Of a stretch of DNA of 64,000 nt, positions 43,774 to 53,239 are shown piece after piece; within the stretch, counting starts at the first letter, position 1; every line of letters starts with the position of its first letter. Under the pieces are notes generated by a model that was given only the letters and a program-made list of their open reading frames with translations, had not been told where the DNA came from and ran no database searches. A program made the position numbers and the translations under genes. Source of the DNA: Bacteroidales bacterium (lineage in GTDB: Bacteria > Bacteroidota > Bacteroidia > Bacteroidales > UBA932); contig JALOCI010000008.1 of the NCBI GenBank assembly GCA_023227835.1, positions 1 to 64,000 of the forward strand, in the 5' to 3' direction.

Positions 43774-46391
43774 AAATATTAAAATATGCTCTTCAGGTGA
43801 TAGCGGCACTCACCCTGACAGGTTGCGGTAACTCCGGCTTTATCTCAAATAAAGTTCAAAGAGAGGAGGTTGAGAATCAATTCGAGAGCAGGAAAAAAAT
43901 GTTCGGGCAGGAGGGTGCAGAACTATTCACAATTACTGATAAACCTGAATTGAAAGAGGAGGAGAGGGATGCCTTGAAATTCCTCTACGCCTATATGCCT
44001 GTCAGCGATATTGCTGATTACAGCGGAGATTTTTTTCTGAAGATGGTACGTTCATCATTTGAGGCAAGAGATTTTTTCAAATGGGGAGATAGGATTCCCG
44101 AGGAACTTTTCCGCCATTTTGTACTTCCTCCGAGAGTTAATAATGAGGATCTGGATTCTGCAAGAGTCGTTTTTTTTAATGAACTTAAAGAGAGGATTAA
44201 AGATTTAACAATGTATGAGGCTGCACTTGAGGTTAACCACTGGTGCCATGAAAAGGTAGCCTACCGGCCATCTGACAGCAGAACCTCCGCACCTCTTGCT
44301 ACAGTGCTTTCCGGTTACGGACGATGCGGAGAGGAGTCAACATTTACAGTGACTGCCCTGAGATCTGTCGGTATCCCTGCACGTCAGTGCTACACGCCCA
44401 GATGGGCACATACCGATGATAACCATGCCTGGGTAGAGGTCTGGTGTGACGGGAAATGGTATTTTCTCGGAGCCTGTGAGCCAGAGAGCGAGTTAAACAA
44501 GGCGTGGTTCTCAGCTCCTGCAAAGAGAGCCATGATGGTTCACACAAATGTCTTCGGACGATACTACGGACCTGAAAGCAAAACAGATTACCCTCTCTAT
44601 ACAAAGATAAATGTGCTTGAGAATTACACGCAAACCAAAAAACTTAATGTTACCATTTGTGACCGAGAAGGAAAAAGGGTTGAAGGAGCTGATGTTAAGT
44701 ATCTGCTTTACAACTATGCTGAGTTCTATCCAATATATGAGCAAAAGAGCGATGCAGATGGCAAATCGTATGTAATCTCGGGCCTTGGGGATCTTCTTGT
44801 TTGGGCCAGTAAAGACAAATTATATGGCTATAAAAAGGTCGCACTGCTCTCTGCCGATAGTGTGACAATCATATTGGACAGGGCAGCAGGAGAGGAGTAT
44901 GGGGAGGATATTGATATAACACCCCCTGTCGAGCAGCCTTTGACTGGCGATACTCTTACTGAGGCTGCAAAGAGAAATAGCGTAAGGCTTAAGCAGGAGG
45001 ATTCGATAAGAAACGGCTATATTGCCACATTTATGGGAAGAGGTGAAGCGAAAGCGCTTGCTGAGAGATGCAAGCTTGATTCTTCTCAGGTAATCGGCTA
45101 CATATCAAGGAGCGAAGGAAACTGGAGAGAGATTTCAAAATTTATCGAAGAGGACAAAGATGATGCAAGAGCCCTTAAAATGCTTTCAACAATAAGCGAC
45201 AAAGATTTAAGAGATACACCGGCTGGTATTCTTCAGGATCATCTTGATTGTACTCCTCAGTATGACATATCTTCTGGTTACACTATGGATGTCTATGTAA
45301 AGGGTATCCTTTCGCCAAAAGTTCTTTATGAGAAGATACGTCCGTGGAGGACGGCACTCAGGCAAAAATTCGCACCAGTTTTCGGAGACTCTCCTGATGC
45401 CGGGAAGATAAAAGAGTGGGTAGAGAAAAACATAAAAACGGACAAAGATCAGAATTATCCGAGATGCCCTGTATCTCCAGAAGGTGTGTCAAAAATATAT
45501 ATTGCAGACAAGGTATCAAGGGATATATTCTATGTCGCTTTGTGCCGGAGTTTCGGTATTCCGGCCGTAATAGATCCGGCGACAATGTTAATTAAAGTGT
45601 TCAGCTATAATGAATGGCATAATATATCATTTGAAACCGGCTCTGTTGAGCGTAAAACGGGGAAGGTTGTTATTTCTCTCAATGATCCGAAAGATAAGAT
45701 TCCTCAATACTGGAGCAACTACACAATTGCAAAGATGAAAGACGGGCTGTTTGTCTCTTTGGATTTTGAGAACGACAAGAGAGTGGCCTCATTTCCTGTC
45801 GCGCTTGACCTGGAGGAGGGGTATTACAGAATTTGTACGGGCAACAGGTATGATGACGGACGGGTGTTGGTTCATTGTGATTATTTCAATATTGCCGGAG
45901 GAAAGACAGTGAAGAGGGTTTTGAAAACCAGAGCGCTTGAGGCGAATCGCATTGTATACGGATCGGTGAAAGGTGCTGTTGACAGTGCTTTGTATAATGA
46001 TGATGGTTTGGTAATATGTTTTATTGATCCGGACAAAGAGCCGACAAAACATCTTATAAATGAGTTCCCGGCATTTAAAAGCGAGTTTGATAAATGGAGA
46101 GGTCGTTTCTTGTTTGTGGTACCTGACAGTAAAAACTCAAGTTCATATAATCCGGAAAAATATAATGGTTTACCGGTTAAAAGTGATTTTATCACAAAAG
46201 ATAGTGAAGGAATGTTAAAATCGTTTGTCGCTGCTTCGAAAATCGTGTTCAGAGATGATTTTCCACTAATATTTATCGTTAATGAAAAGGGTGAGATTAT
46301 CTTTCACTCGCGAGGCTACAAAATAGGCACAACCGAATATCTTCATAAATCTTTAATGGCTGAATATTCTTATATTTGCAATCAAAATTAA
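43770..46391 (+). CDS. Transglutaminase-like domain lipoprotein
   Basis: 873 residues. Lipobox LTGC with Cys19. The transglutaminase-like core has Cys186 in GRCGEEST, His219 in DNHAWVEV and an acidic position in GACEPESELN (Glu where Asp is common). After it come a beta-sandwich region (about 280-370, NVTICDREGKRVEGADVKYL), a second helical region and a second transglutaminase-like stretch (SVSRDIFYVALCRSFGIPAV-like, about residues 580-640) without a clear triad. Such proteins in Bacteroidota are exported; whether they act as peptidases or cross-linkers is unknown. The neighbours cutC, a nucleoside carrier and tgt give no direct functional hint. Confidence 0.8.
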   Translation: MKILKYALQVIAALTLTGCGNSGFISNKVQREEVENQFESRKKMFGQEGAELFTITDKPELKEEERDALKFLYAYMPVSDIADYSGDFFLKMVRSSFEARDFFKWGDRIPEELFRHFVLPPRVNNEDLDSARVVFFNELKERIKDLTMYEAALEVNHWCHEKVAYRPSDSRTSAPLATVLSGYGRCGEESTFTVTALRSVGIPARQCYTPRWAHTDDNHAWVEVWCDGKWYFLGACEPESELNKAWFSAPAKRAMMVHTNVFGRYYGPESKTDYPLYTKINVLENYTQTKKLNVTICDREGKRVEGADVKYLLYNYAEFYPIYEQKSDADGKSYVISGLGDLLVWASKDKLYGYKKVALLSADSVTIILDRAAGEEYGEDIDITPPVEQPLTGDTLTEAAKRNSVRLKQEDSIRNGYIATFMGRGEAKALAERCKLDSSQVIGYISRSEGNWREISKFIEEDKDDARALKMLSTISDKDLRDTPAGILQDHLDCTPQYDISSGYTMDVYVKGILSPKVLYEKIRPWRTALRQKFAPVFGDSPDAGKIKEWVEKNIKTDKDQNYPRCPVSPEGVSKIYIADKVSRDIFYVALCRSFGIPAVIDPATMLIKVFSYNEWHNISFETGSVERKTGKVVISLNDPKDKIPQYWSNYTIAKMKDGLFVSLDFENDKRVASFPVALDLEEGYYRICTGNRYDDGRVLVHCDYFNIAGGKTVKRVLKTRALEANRIVYGSVKGAVDSALYNDDGLVICFIDPDKEPTKHLINEFPAFKSEFDKWRGRFLFVVPDSKNSSSYNPEKYNGLPVKSDFITKDSEGMLKSFVAASKIVFRDDFPLIFIVNEKGEIIFHSRGYKIGTTEYLHKSLMAEYSYICNQN

Positions 46392-46407
46392 TTATACAAC
46401 AACTATT

Positions 46408-47658
46408 ATGAGTATAAAACTTCGCCTTACACTGATGAACTTTCTTCAGTTCTTCATTTGGGGTACATGGCTTATCTCCCTGGGGGGATATATGATACAG
46501 AAGCTTGGTTTTACAGGCGGTACCGTCGGAGCCGTATATGCAACCATGGGTATGGCATCCCTTTTTATGCCTGCGTTGCTTGGAATTGTCGCGGACCGTT
46601 GGGTGAATTCTGAAAGACTCCTTGGAATATGTCATATTCTTGGTGCTGTATTTCTTTACTTAGCTTCGACAATAACCGATCCGGATCAGATGTACTGGGT
46701 AATGCTTGTGAACAGTCTTGTCTTCATGCCAACCATAGCTCTGAACAACACTGTCTCCTTTAATATCATGGGGCAGAAAAAAATGGATGTCGTAAAGGAT
46801 TTTCCTCCTATCAGGGTTTGGGGTACAATAGGTTTCATCATAGCCATGTGGGTTGTTGACCTTGGAGGGTGGACTCTCAGTCCGACTCAGTTATATATTG
46901 GCTCAATCGCATCACTATTTTTGGGAGTTTATGCATTTACAATGCCGGCTTGTCCTCCGGTAAAGACTGAACGTAAACGCTCCCTTGTCTCAGCTTTGGG
47001 TCTGGACGCTCTTGTCCTTTTCAGGCAACAGAAAACAGCCATATTTTTCTTGTTTTCAATGCTTTTGGGTGCGGCCCTTCAGATAACAAACACGTTCGGA
47101 TCTCCGTTCCTGCAGGATTTTGCCAAGAATCCACGTTTTATGGACTCTTTTGCCGTTACACACCCGGGAATCTTAATGTCGGTTTCACAGATGTCCGAGA
47201 CGCTTTTCATACTTGCAATACCATTTTTCCTTAAAAGGTTCGGAATAAAAACTGTGGTTCTCATGAGCATGTTCGCATGGGTCCTCAGATTCGGACTCTT
47301 TGGTATAGGAAATCCTTCTGAAGGTCTGGTATTCCTTATCCTTTCTATGATTGTTTACGGTATTGCGTTTGACTTCTTCAATATTTCCGGTTCTCTGTTT
47401 ATAGAGCAGGAGACTGAAACTAAACCTGAGATCAGGGCAAGTGCACAAGGTCTATTCATGGTGATGACAAATGGTATAGGAGCAACTGTAGGCGGACTTA
47501 CCTCTGGATGGGTTGTAGACCTTTTCACCTCAGCAGACGGAATGAAGGACTGGACAACGATATGGTTTGTTTTTGCCGGATACGCCCTTGCAATAGGCGT
47601 TCTTTTTGCCCTTTTCTTCAGATATAAGCACAATCCACAACCAGTACCGCAGAAATGA
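46408..47658 (+). CDS. Nucleoside:H+ symporter, NupG-like MFS
   Basis: 416 residues with about 12 membrane spans. MNFLQFFIWGTWLISLGGYM, GIVADRWVNSERLLG and PPIRVWGTIGFI fit the NupG/XapB nucleoside symporter family. It would take up nucleosides across the inner membrane. It overlaps tgt by 4 bp, which makes a link to queuine or queuosine uptake imaginable, but that is inference from position only. Confidence 0.87.
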   Translation: MSIKLRLTLMNFLQFFIWGTWLISLGGYMIQKLGFTGGTVGAVYATMGMASLFMPALLGIVADRWVNSERLLGICHILGAVFLYLASTITDPDQMYWVMLVNSLVFMPTIALNNTVSFNIMGQKKMDVVKDFPPIRVWGTIGFIIAMWVVDLGGWTLSPTQLYIGSIASLFLGVYAFTMPACPPVKTERKRSLVSALGLDALVLFRQQKTAIFFLFSMLLGAALQITNTFGSPFLQDFAKNPRFMDSFAVTHPGILMSVSQMSETLFILAIPFFLKRFGIKTVVLMSMFAWVLRFGLFGIGNPSEGLVFLILSMIVYGIAFDFFNISGSLFIEQETETKPEIRASAQGLFMVMTNGIGATVGGLTSGWVVDLFTSADGMKDWTTIWFVFAGYALAIGVLFALFFRYKHNPQPVPQK

Positions 47659-48785
47659 GATATGAAAAGATAGCCAGGGATCAGGAGAGCTCTGCCTCGT
47701 GTGGATTGCTCCATACCGATCACGGCGTAATTGAGACTCCGATTTTTATGCCGGTCGGTACGGCCGGAACAGTAAAAGCCGTTTATCACAGGGATCTCAA
47801 AGAGGACATAAAGGCTCAGATAATATTGGGAAACACTTACCATCTTTATCTGAGGCCGGGGACCGACATAATAAACAAAGCCGGAGGACTTCATAAGTTT
47901 ATCTCATGGGATAAGCCTATTCTGACAGATAGCGGTGGATATCAGGTATTCTCCCTGGCAGAAAACCGGAAGCTCACTCATGACGGTTGCACTTTCAGAT
48001 CACATATAGATGGTTCTAAACATCTCTTCACACCGGAAAATGTTGTTGAGATACAAAGGCTGATAGGAGCGGATATTATAATGGCTCTCGATGAGTGCCC
48101 TCCGGGAGACTCGGATCACAAATACGCAAAATCTTCCCTTCAGCTTACCAAACAGTGGCTTGAGAGAGGTGTTGCCCATTTTGACAGAACGGAACCACTC
48201 TACGGTTACAGTCAGTCATTTTTCCCGATTGTACAGGGCTGTGTCTATCCGGACCTGCGGGTTGAAGCCGCCGAGCATGCAGTCTCTCTTGACAGGGAGG
48301 GGTACGCAATAGGTGGTCTCTCGGTAGGGGAGCCTACTGAACAGATGTATCAGATGCTAGAGGTGCTTGACCCTATTCTCCCGAAAGACAAGCCAAGGTA
48401 TCTGATGGGCGTGGGGACACCGGCAAATATACTTGAGGGAATAGCAAGGGGTGTTGATATGTTTGATTGTGTCATGCCTACAAGAAATGCGCGCAACGGT
48501 ATGCTTTTCACATCCGAGGGGATAATAAATATCAGAAATAAAAAATGGGCTGACGATTTTTCCTCGATTGACGAGAATGGAACGTCTTTTGTTGACAAAA
48601 GCTATTCCAGATCTTATCTGAGGCATCTCTTTATATCTTCAGAGATATTGGGTGCCCAGATAGCAAGTGAGCACAATCTGGCATTTTATCTCTGGCTGGT
48701 TGACGAAGCCCGACAACATATAAAAGCCGGAGATTTCATTAACTGGAAGAATTCTATGGTTAAAAAGCTGGAGACAAGACTCTGA
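47655..48785 (+). CDS. tgt: Queuine/preQ1 tRNA-ribosyltransferase
   Basis: 376 residues. Exchanges G34 of GUN-anticodon tRNAs for preQ1 or queuine. DSGGYQVFSLAENRK (base recognition Asp), GVGTPANILEGIARGVDMFD with the nucleophilic Asp, and CVMPTRNARNG are intact. The C-terminal CxCxxC zinc ligands of classic Tgt are absent: the segment reads WADDFSSIDENGTSFVDKSY before SRSYLRHLF, with only the later His (ASEHNL) kept. Starts within the MFS stop; the LptF/G gene follows with a 1-bp overlap. queG at 50942 completes a second queuosine step. Confidence 0.95.
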   Translation: MRYEKIARDQESSASCGLLHTDHGVIETPIFMPVGTAGTVKAVYHRDLKEDIKAQIILGNTYHLYLRPGTDIINKAGGLHKFISWDKPILTDSGGYQVFSLAENRKLTHDGCTFRSHIDGSKHLFTPENVVEIQRLIGADIIMALDECPPGDSDHKYAKSSLQLTKQWLERGVAHFDRTEPLYGYSQSFFPIVQGCVYPDLRVEAAEHAVSLDREGYAIGGLSVGEPTEQMYQMLEVLDPILPKDKPRYLMGVGTPANILEGIARGVDMFDCVMPTRNARNGMLFTSEGIINIRNKKWADDFSSIDENGTSFVDKSYSRSYLRHLFISSEILGAQIASEHNLAFYLWLVDEARQHIKAGDFINWKNSMVKKLETRL

Positions 48786-49879
48786 TGAAGGCAAATTATC
48801 ATATTGTCAAGATTGACAAGTATATAATAAAGAAATTTATTGGCACCTATCTCTTTATACTTGCCGTCATTATTGCTATTATTATAATATTCGATATAAG
48901 TGAGAAGATAGATAACCTGGTTGAAAAAGAGGCTCCCTTGCAGGAAATTATTTTCAACTACTACGGGAATATGGTCCCTTATTACATCAATCTTTTCAGC
49001 CCTTTATTGGTTTTTATTTCTGTTATATTCTTCACGTCAAAGATGGCCTCCAATAGTGAAATTGTCGCCATTCTTGCAGGCGGTATCAGCTTTAACAGAA
49101 TGTTGTACCCATACCTGATCTCTGCTCTGTGCATAGCCATGCTCAGTCTCTCTATGAATCTCTTCATTATTCCCCCTGCAAACAGGGTGAGACTGGAGTT
49201 CCAGAACAAATACCTTAAAGACAGACCCTATGTCGCGGGCAGCAATATACACCTGCAACTGACTCCAGGAACCTATGTCTATATACAGTCTTTTAACACG
49301 GCTGACAACAGGGCATCTAACTTTACTCTCGAGACTATTGAGGGCCATACCCTGAAATCTAGGCTTAATGCCGAAAGTGCGCGTTGGGACACAACAAAGC
49401 AGTGTTGGGTGTTGAGTAATTACTACCTGAGAACAACTCTGGACGGACGGGAGAAAGTCGTATCCGGTTCACAGATTGATACCGTGCTAAGCCTTAAGGT
49501 AACAGATCTCAACCAGAGAACGAATATTGTTGAGTCGTACAATATTTTTGAACTTGATGACTATATCAAGACTCAGAAGATGAGGGGAGATATGAGGGTT
49601 AAATATGCCCAGATAGAGAAGCATACGCGCTTTGCCATACCATTTTCCGCATTTATCCTCACAATAATGGGAGTCTCTCTCTCATCAAGAAAGAGACGTG
49701 GCGGTATCGGTCTTAACCTTGGAGTCGGTATAGCCCTGAGTTTCGTCTATATTCTGTTTCTGCGTTTCAGCCAGATGTTTGTCCATTCTGGCGTAATGCC
49801 ACCATGGCTTGCATTATGGGTGCCAAACATAACGTTCGGATTTATAGCCTACTATCTCTACCGGATCGCTCCCAAATAG
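48785..49879 (+). CDS. LptF/LptG family permease (LPS export), short form
   Basis: 364 residues. Starts KIDKYIIKKFIGTYLFILAV, typical of YjgP/YjgQ. Three hydrophobic spans in the N-terminal third, a periplasmic beta-jellyroll (about 140-270) and three C-terminal spans (for example FAIPFSAFILTIMGVSLSSR). With LptB it extracts LPS from the inner membrane. The partner gene at 54825-56261 lies 5 kb away in another operon; which is F and which is G cannot be decided here. Confidence 0.88.
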   Translation: MKANYHIVKIDKYIIKKFIGTYLFILAVIIAIIIIFDISEKIDNLVEKEAPLQEIIFNYYGNMVPYYINLFSPLLVFISVIFFTSKMASNSEIVAILAGGISFNRMLYPYLISALCIAMLSLSMNLFIIPPANRVRLEFQNKYLKDRPYVAGSNIHLQLTPGTYVYIQSFNTADNRASNFTLETIEGHTLKSRLNAESARWDTTKQCWVLSNYYLRTTLDGREKVVSGSQIDTVLSLKVTDLNQRTNIVESYNIFELDDYIKTQKMRGDMRVKYAQIEKHTRFAIPFSAFILTIMGVSLSSRKRRGGIGLNLGVGIALSFVYILFLRFSQMFVHSGVMPPWLALWVPNITFGFIAYYLYRIAPK

Positions 49880-49882
49880 AGC

Positions 49883-50830
49883 TCAGGCCATCTTTAATCT
49901 GATAGCCTTCAGCATATCCTGTACCATGCCGGACAGATCCCATTCCGGTTTCCATCCCCACTCCTCCCTGGCGCAAGCATCATCAAGAGAATCGGGCCAT
50001 GAATCGGCTATTGCTGCTTTAACCGGATCAATCTCATATTTGAATTCTGCCTCAGGTACATGTTTTTTTATTTCTGAAAAAAGAATCTCCGGAGAGAAAC
50101 TCATTGCGGTAACATTAAAGCTGTTCCTGTGCTTTAGTTTTGCAGGGTCAGCATCCATAAGCTCGGTACAGGCTCTGAGTGCATCCGGCATATACAACAT
50201 GTCCATAAATGAGTTTTCGGGAATCGGACATGTGAAATTTCCGTTTTTTACTATTTCATAAAAGACTTCCACTGCATAATCCGTTGTACCTCCGCCGGGT
50301 AAAGCTCCGTTTGAGATTATCCCCGGGAATCTGACGCTTCTTGTGTCTACTCCAAACCTGTGATTGTAATAGTCGCTTAAAAGTTCCCCCGAGACCTTGC
50401 ATACTCCATACATTGTATTTGGTCTCATTACAGTATCCTGAGGCGTTTTGTTGTGTGGGGTCGATTCGCCGAAAGCACCAATTGAACTCGGAGTGAATAA
50501 TGCGCATCCGTACTCTTTTGCTATTTCGAGAGAGTTCAGGAGAGCCCCCATGTTAATTTTCCATGCTATCTGCGGATTTTTTTCGCCAGTTGCCGATAAG
50601 AGTGCAACCAGATTATATATGCGATCAATCCTGTGCTCTCTGATTATTCCGGAATATGAACCGGCATCAGTGGCGTCAAGCATAACAGCACGGGAAGACT
50701 TTGAAAGCCTCTCGACTATATCACTTTTCAGATCTGCTGCAATAATATTATCTTCACCATATGTTTTCTGAAGATGGGGAATAAGTTCCGTCCCAATCTG
50801 CCCACCTGCTCCGACTACTAAGATTTTCAT
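49883..50830 (-). CDS. tdh: L-threonine 3-dehydrogenase, NAD-dependent epimerase/SDR type
   Basis: 315 residues from ATG 50830; a longer frame to 50938 would cross the divergent queG promoter and is rejected. Rossmann GAGGQIG, TPSSIGAFGESTP, catalytic YGVCK (Tyr-xxx-Lys), FPGIISNGALPGGGTTDYA and IADSWPDSLDDACAREEWGW are typical of the epimerase-like threonine dehydrogenase, which oxidises threonine to 2-amino-3-ketobutyrate. Kbl is not adjacent. The 3' end lies only 3 bp from the convergent LptF/G gene. Confidence 0.85.
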   Translation of the reverse strand: MKILVVGAGGQIGTELIPHLQKTYGEDNIIAADLKSDIVERLSKSSRAVMLDATDAGSYSGIIREHRIDRIYNLVALLSATGEKNPQIAWKINMGALLNSLEIAKEYGCALFTPSSIGAFGESTPHNKTPQDTVMRPNTMYGVCKVSGELLSDYYNHRFGVDTRSVRFPGIISNGALPGGGTTDYAVEVFYEIVKNGNFTCPIPENSFMDMLYMPDALRACTELMDADPAKLKHRNSFNVTAMSFSPEILFSEIKKHVPEAEFKYEIDPVKAAIADSWPDSLDDACAREEWGWKPEWDLSGMVQDMLKAIRLKMA

Positions 50831-50941
50831 ATCTTTGTGTTTAAAGAATGCTGTTAGAAAAAAAGTAGGCAAATGTATAAAATTTATAGTAAATCCAGCA
50901 TTTTGATTACATATTTTCAATAAAAAATGAAAAATCATTCT

Positions 50942-51889
50942 ATGGATTCTCTCTGTATAGACGAATTGCTGTTAAGATGGTCTGAAGAGTTGGGTTTTGC
51001 AGATTGTGGAGTGGCAAGGGCAGGCCTGATGACTGAAGCCATTAAAAATTTCAGAGAATCCGTTCAGAGGGGCTTTCATGCAGATATGGCCTATCTGGAG
51101 AAGAATATGGATATCAGGGAAGATCCTTCACTGTTATTGCCGGGAGTAAAATCTGTTATTTGTTTGCTTGCTCCGTACAAGCAAATCGAAAAACAACAGC
51201 CGGGTATCCCTTCGATTGCAAGTTATGCATGGGGAGATGATTATCATAATGTAATCAGGAAAAAACTCAGGGAAATTGTCAGGAGGATGAAGGAGGTAAT
51301 TCCCGGACTTGAAGCCCGGGTTTTTACAGATTCTGCTCCTTTGCTTGAGAGAATGTGGGCTAAGGAGGCCGGGTTGGGATTTATAGGAAAGAACGGGCTT
51401 CTTATAAGTAAGAAATATGGAATTCATAATCTTATAGGAGTTATTTTAGTAAATACTCAACTGAAATATGCCGGGAAAATTGTCAGTAATGGTTGCGGAA
51501 AATGCCGCAGATGCCTGGATGCTTGTCCGGCCGGTGCTCTGGCTGCTCCGTATATTATGGATGCCCGGAGATGCATCTCGTATCAGACAATAGAAAGTAA
51601 AAGGGTCTGCACGGAGGAGGATTTTAAGGTAACCCGCTCGGGTTATATTTTCGGATGTGATATATGTATTGAGGCATGTCCATGGGCTAACAGGGGAGGC
51701 TTTACCACCTGGCCGGAATTTGCTCCGCTATACTCGGCCATATTAGACAAAAAAATAATCGAATTTTCGGTTGAAGATTGGACGGGCTTGTCAGAGGATG
51801 TTTTCAGGGAGATATTTAAAAATTCCCCGCTAAAAAGGGCCGGAATCTCAAAAATAAAAAATAACTTAGAGGAATTAACGAAGAGATGA
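50942..51889 (+). CDS. queG: Epoxyqueuosine reductase
   Basis: From ATG 50942 (MDSLCIDELLLRWSEELGFA) 315 residues; ATG 50927 in frame adds five. It reduces epoxyqueuosine to queuosine in tRNA using a cobalamin cofactor and two 4Fe-4S clusters. Cluster motifs CGKCRRCLDACPAGAL and CDICIEACPW are complete. FTDSAPLLERMWAKEAGLGF and IGKNGLLIS are typical QueG segments. It overlaps the GSCFA gene by 4 bp and diverges from tdh. With tgt nearby it implies that the organism makes or salvages queuosine. Confidence 0.93.
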   Translation: MDSLCIDELLLRWSEELGFADCGVARAGLMTEAIKNFRESVQRGFHADMAYLEKNMDIREDPSLLLPGVKSVICLLAPYKQIEKQQPGIPSIASYAWGDDYHNVIRKKLREIVRRMKEVIPGLEARVFTDSAPLLERMWAKEAGLGFIGKNGLLISKKYGIHNLIGVILVNTQLKYAGKIVSNGCGKCRRCLDACPAGALAAPYIMDARRCISYQTIESKRVCTEEDFKVTRSGYIFGCDICIEACPWANRGGFTTWPEFAPLYSAILDKKIIEFSVEDWTGLSEDVFREIFKNSPLKRAGISKIKNNLEELTKR

Positions 51890-52821
51890 AATTTTCGACC
51901 AAGGTCCCGTTTGAGGATTTTAAACATAAAATATCATACCGTGATAGTATAACCTCTCTCGGTTCATGCTTCTCTGATGAAATCGGGTTGAAACTTGAGT
52001 CATTGCGTTTCAGTATATGTGTCAATCCGTTCGGGGTTCTTTACAATCCGGCTTCAGTGGCATCCGCCCTTGACCGCCTTGCCACCGGCAGAAGATTCGA
52101 CGGGGGGGATGTTATTGCGGATGGGGATGTATGGAAGAGTCTTTATCATAGCTCACAATATGCCGATTATACAGAAAAGGGACTTCTGGAAAATCTTAAT
52201 ACTTCACTTCAGAACTGTTCAGAACACTTTATTTCGTCACAATGGGTGATGATTACTTTAGGAACCAGATGGGTTTACAGGTTGAAAAGCAAAAATATTA
52301 TAGTCAGCAATTGTCATAAACTCCCGGGAAAAGAGTTTGAAAGAGAGCAGTTGTCAATAGGAGAGATCGTAGGACTTTTATCTCCCTTTATAGAGGCATA
52401 TCCTGATAAAAAATGGCTTTTTACAGTAAGCCCTGTAAGGCATTGGAAAGACGGCGCACATGAGAATCAGCTAAGTAAGGCAACTCTGCTTCTTGCAATA
52501 GAAGAGATGAGGAAAAACTTTGGTAATGTTGTTTACTTTCCTGCTTATGAGGTTTTTATGGATGAACTTAGAGATTATAGATTCTACGCTGAGGATATGT
52601 TACACCCCTCAGCCCAGGCTGTGAATTATATATGGGAACTCTTCAGGGAGCATCTTGTTGATCCCAAGGATGGTGAATTGATGGATATGATGGTTAAGCT
52701 AAATGAGATGAAAAAGCATCGTCCTTTTTTCCCAAAAAGTGATTCTTTTCGACGGTTTAAATCCGAAATGTCGCACCTAGAGGGAGTTGTAACCCAACTT
52801 CTCAATGAAAAAAAATTGTAA
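51886..52821 (+). CDS. GSCFA domain protein
   Basis: 311 residues. The name motif is present as SLGSCFSDEIG (residues about 24-34), with NPFGVLYNPASVASAL, TLGTRWVY, VSPVRHWKDGAHENQLSKA and DMLHPSAQAVNYIWE later. The Ser and Asp/His layout resembles SGNH hydrolases. Substrate is unknown. ATGA overlap with queG. Confidence 0.88.
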   Translation: MKFSTKVPFEDFKHKISYRDSITSLGSCFSDEIGLKLESLRFSICVNPFGVLYNPASVASALDRLATGRRFDGGDVIADGDVWKSLYHSSQYADYTEKGLLENLNTSLQNCSEHFISSQWVMITLGTRWVYRLKSKNIIVSNCHKLPGKEFEREQLSIGEIVGLLSPFIEAYPDKKWLFTVSPVRHWKDGAHENQLSKATLLLAIEEMRKNFGNVVYFPAYEVFMDELRDYRFYAEDMLHPSAQAVNYIWELFREHLVDPKDGELMDMMVKLNEMKKHRPFFPKSDSFRRFKSEMSHLEGVVTQLLNEKKL

Positions 52822-52838
52822 CTATCTGAAAAATCCTA

Positions 52839-52869
52839 TTGTTTTTTAAAAATTAAAAAACTAAATTTG
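52839..52869 (+). promoter_or_regulatory. Promoter of the HU gene
   Basis: TTG (52839-52841) and TAAATTTG (52862-52869), 20 bp apart, fit the Bacteroidota -33/-7 pattern, 40 bp before the ATG. Confidence 0.6.
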
Positions 52870-52908
52870 CATCAACCCCAAGGAATTCAACAACCTAATA
52901 ACTAAATT

Positions 52909-53178
52909 ATGAATAAAGCAGAATTAATTTCAGCTATCGCTGGTAAGGCCAACATCACTAAAGTTGACGCCAGAAAAGCATTGGATGCATTTGTAGACGC
53001 AGCCGGAGAAACTATGAAGAAAGGGGAAAGACTGACTCTTGTTGGTTTTGGCTCATTCTCAGTAGTTAAGAGAAACGCCAGGAATGGCAGGAACCCTCGT
53101 ACAGGCAAGAATATTAAAATTGCAGCAAAGAATGTTGTAAGATTCAAAGCCGGTGCTGACCTCAACAAACTTGTCTAA
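52909..53178 (+). CDS. HU family DNA-binding protein
   Basis: 89 residues; MNKAELISAIAGKANITKVD, GFGSFSVVKRNARNGRNPRT and GKNIKIAAKNVVRFKAG are typical of HU/IHF. It bends and compacts DNA as a dimer. Single gene with its own promoter and terminator. HU versus IHF subunit cannot be told apart safely. Confidence 0.96.
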   Translation: MNKAELISAIAGKANITKVDARKALDAFVDAAGETMKKGERLTLVGFGSFSVVKRNARNGRNPRTGKNIKIAAKNVVRFKAGADLNKLV

Positions 53179-53206
53179 GAATCACATCCGATAGGTAATT
53201 GAAAGT

Positions 53207-53236
53207 AGGGAGATCATTTATTGACTCCCTCTTTTT
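53207..53236 (+). terminator. Terminator after the HU gene
   Basis: AGGGAG (53207-53212) pairs with CTCCCT (53225-53230), with TCA/TGA pairing inside after a one-base bulge, followed by five T residues (53232-53236). Confidence 0.7.
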
Positions 53237-53239
53237 ATT

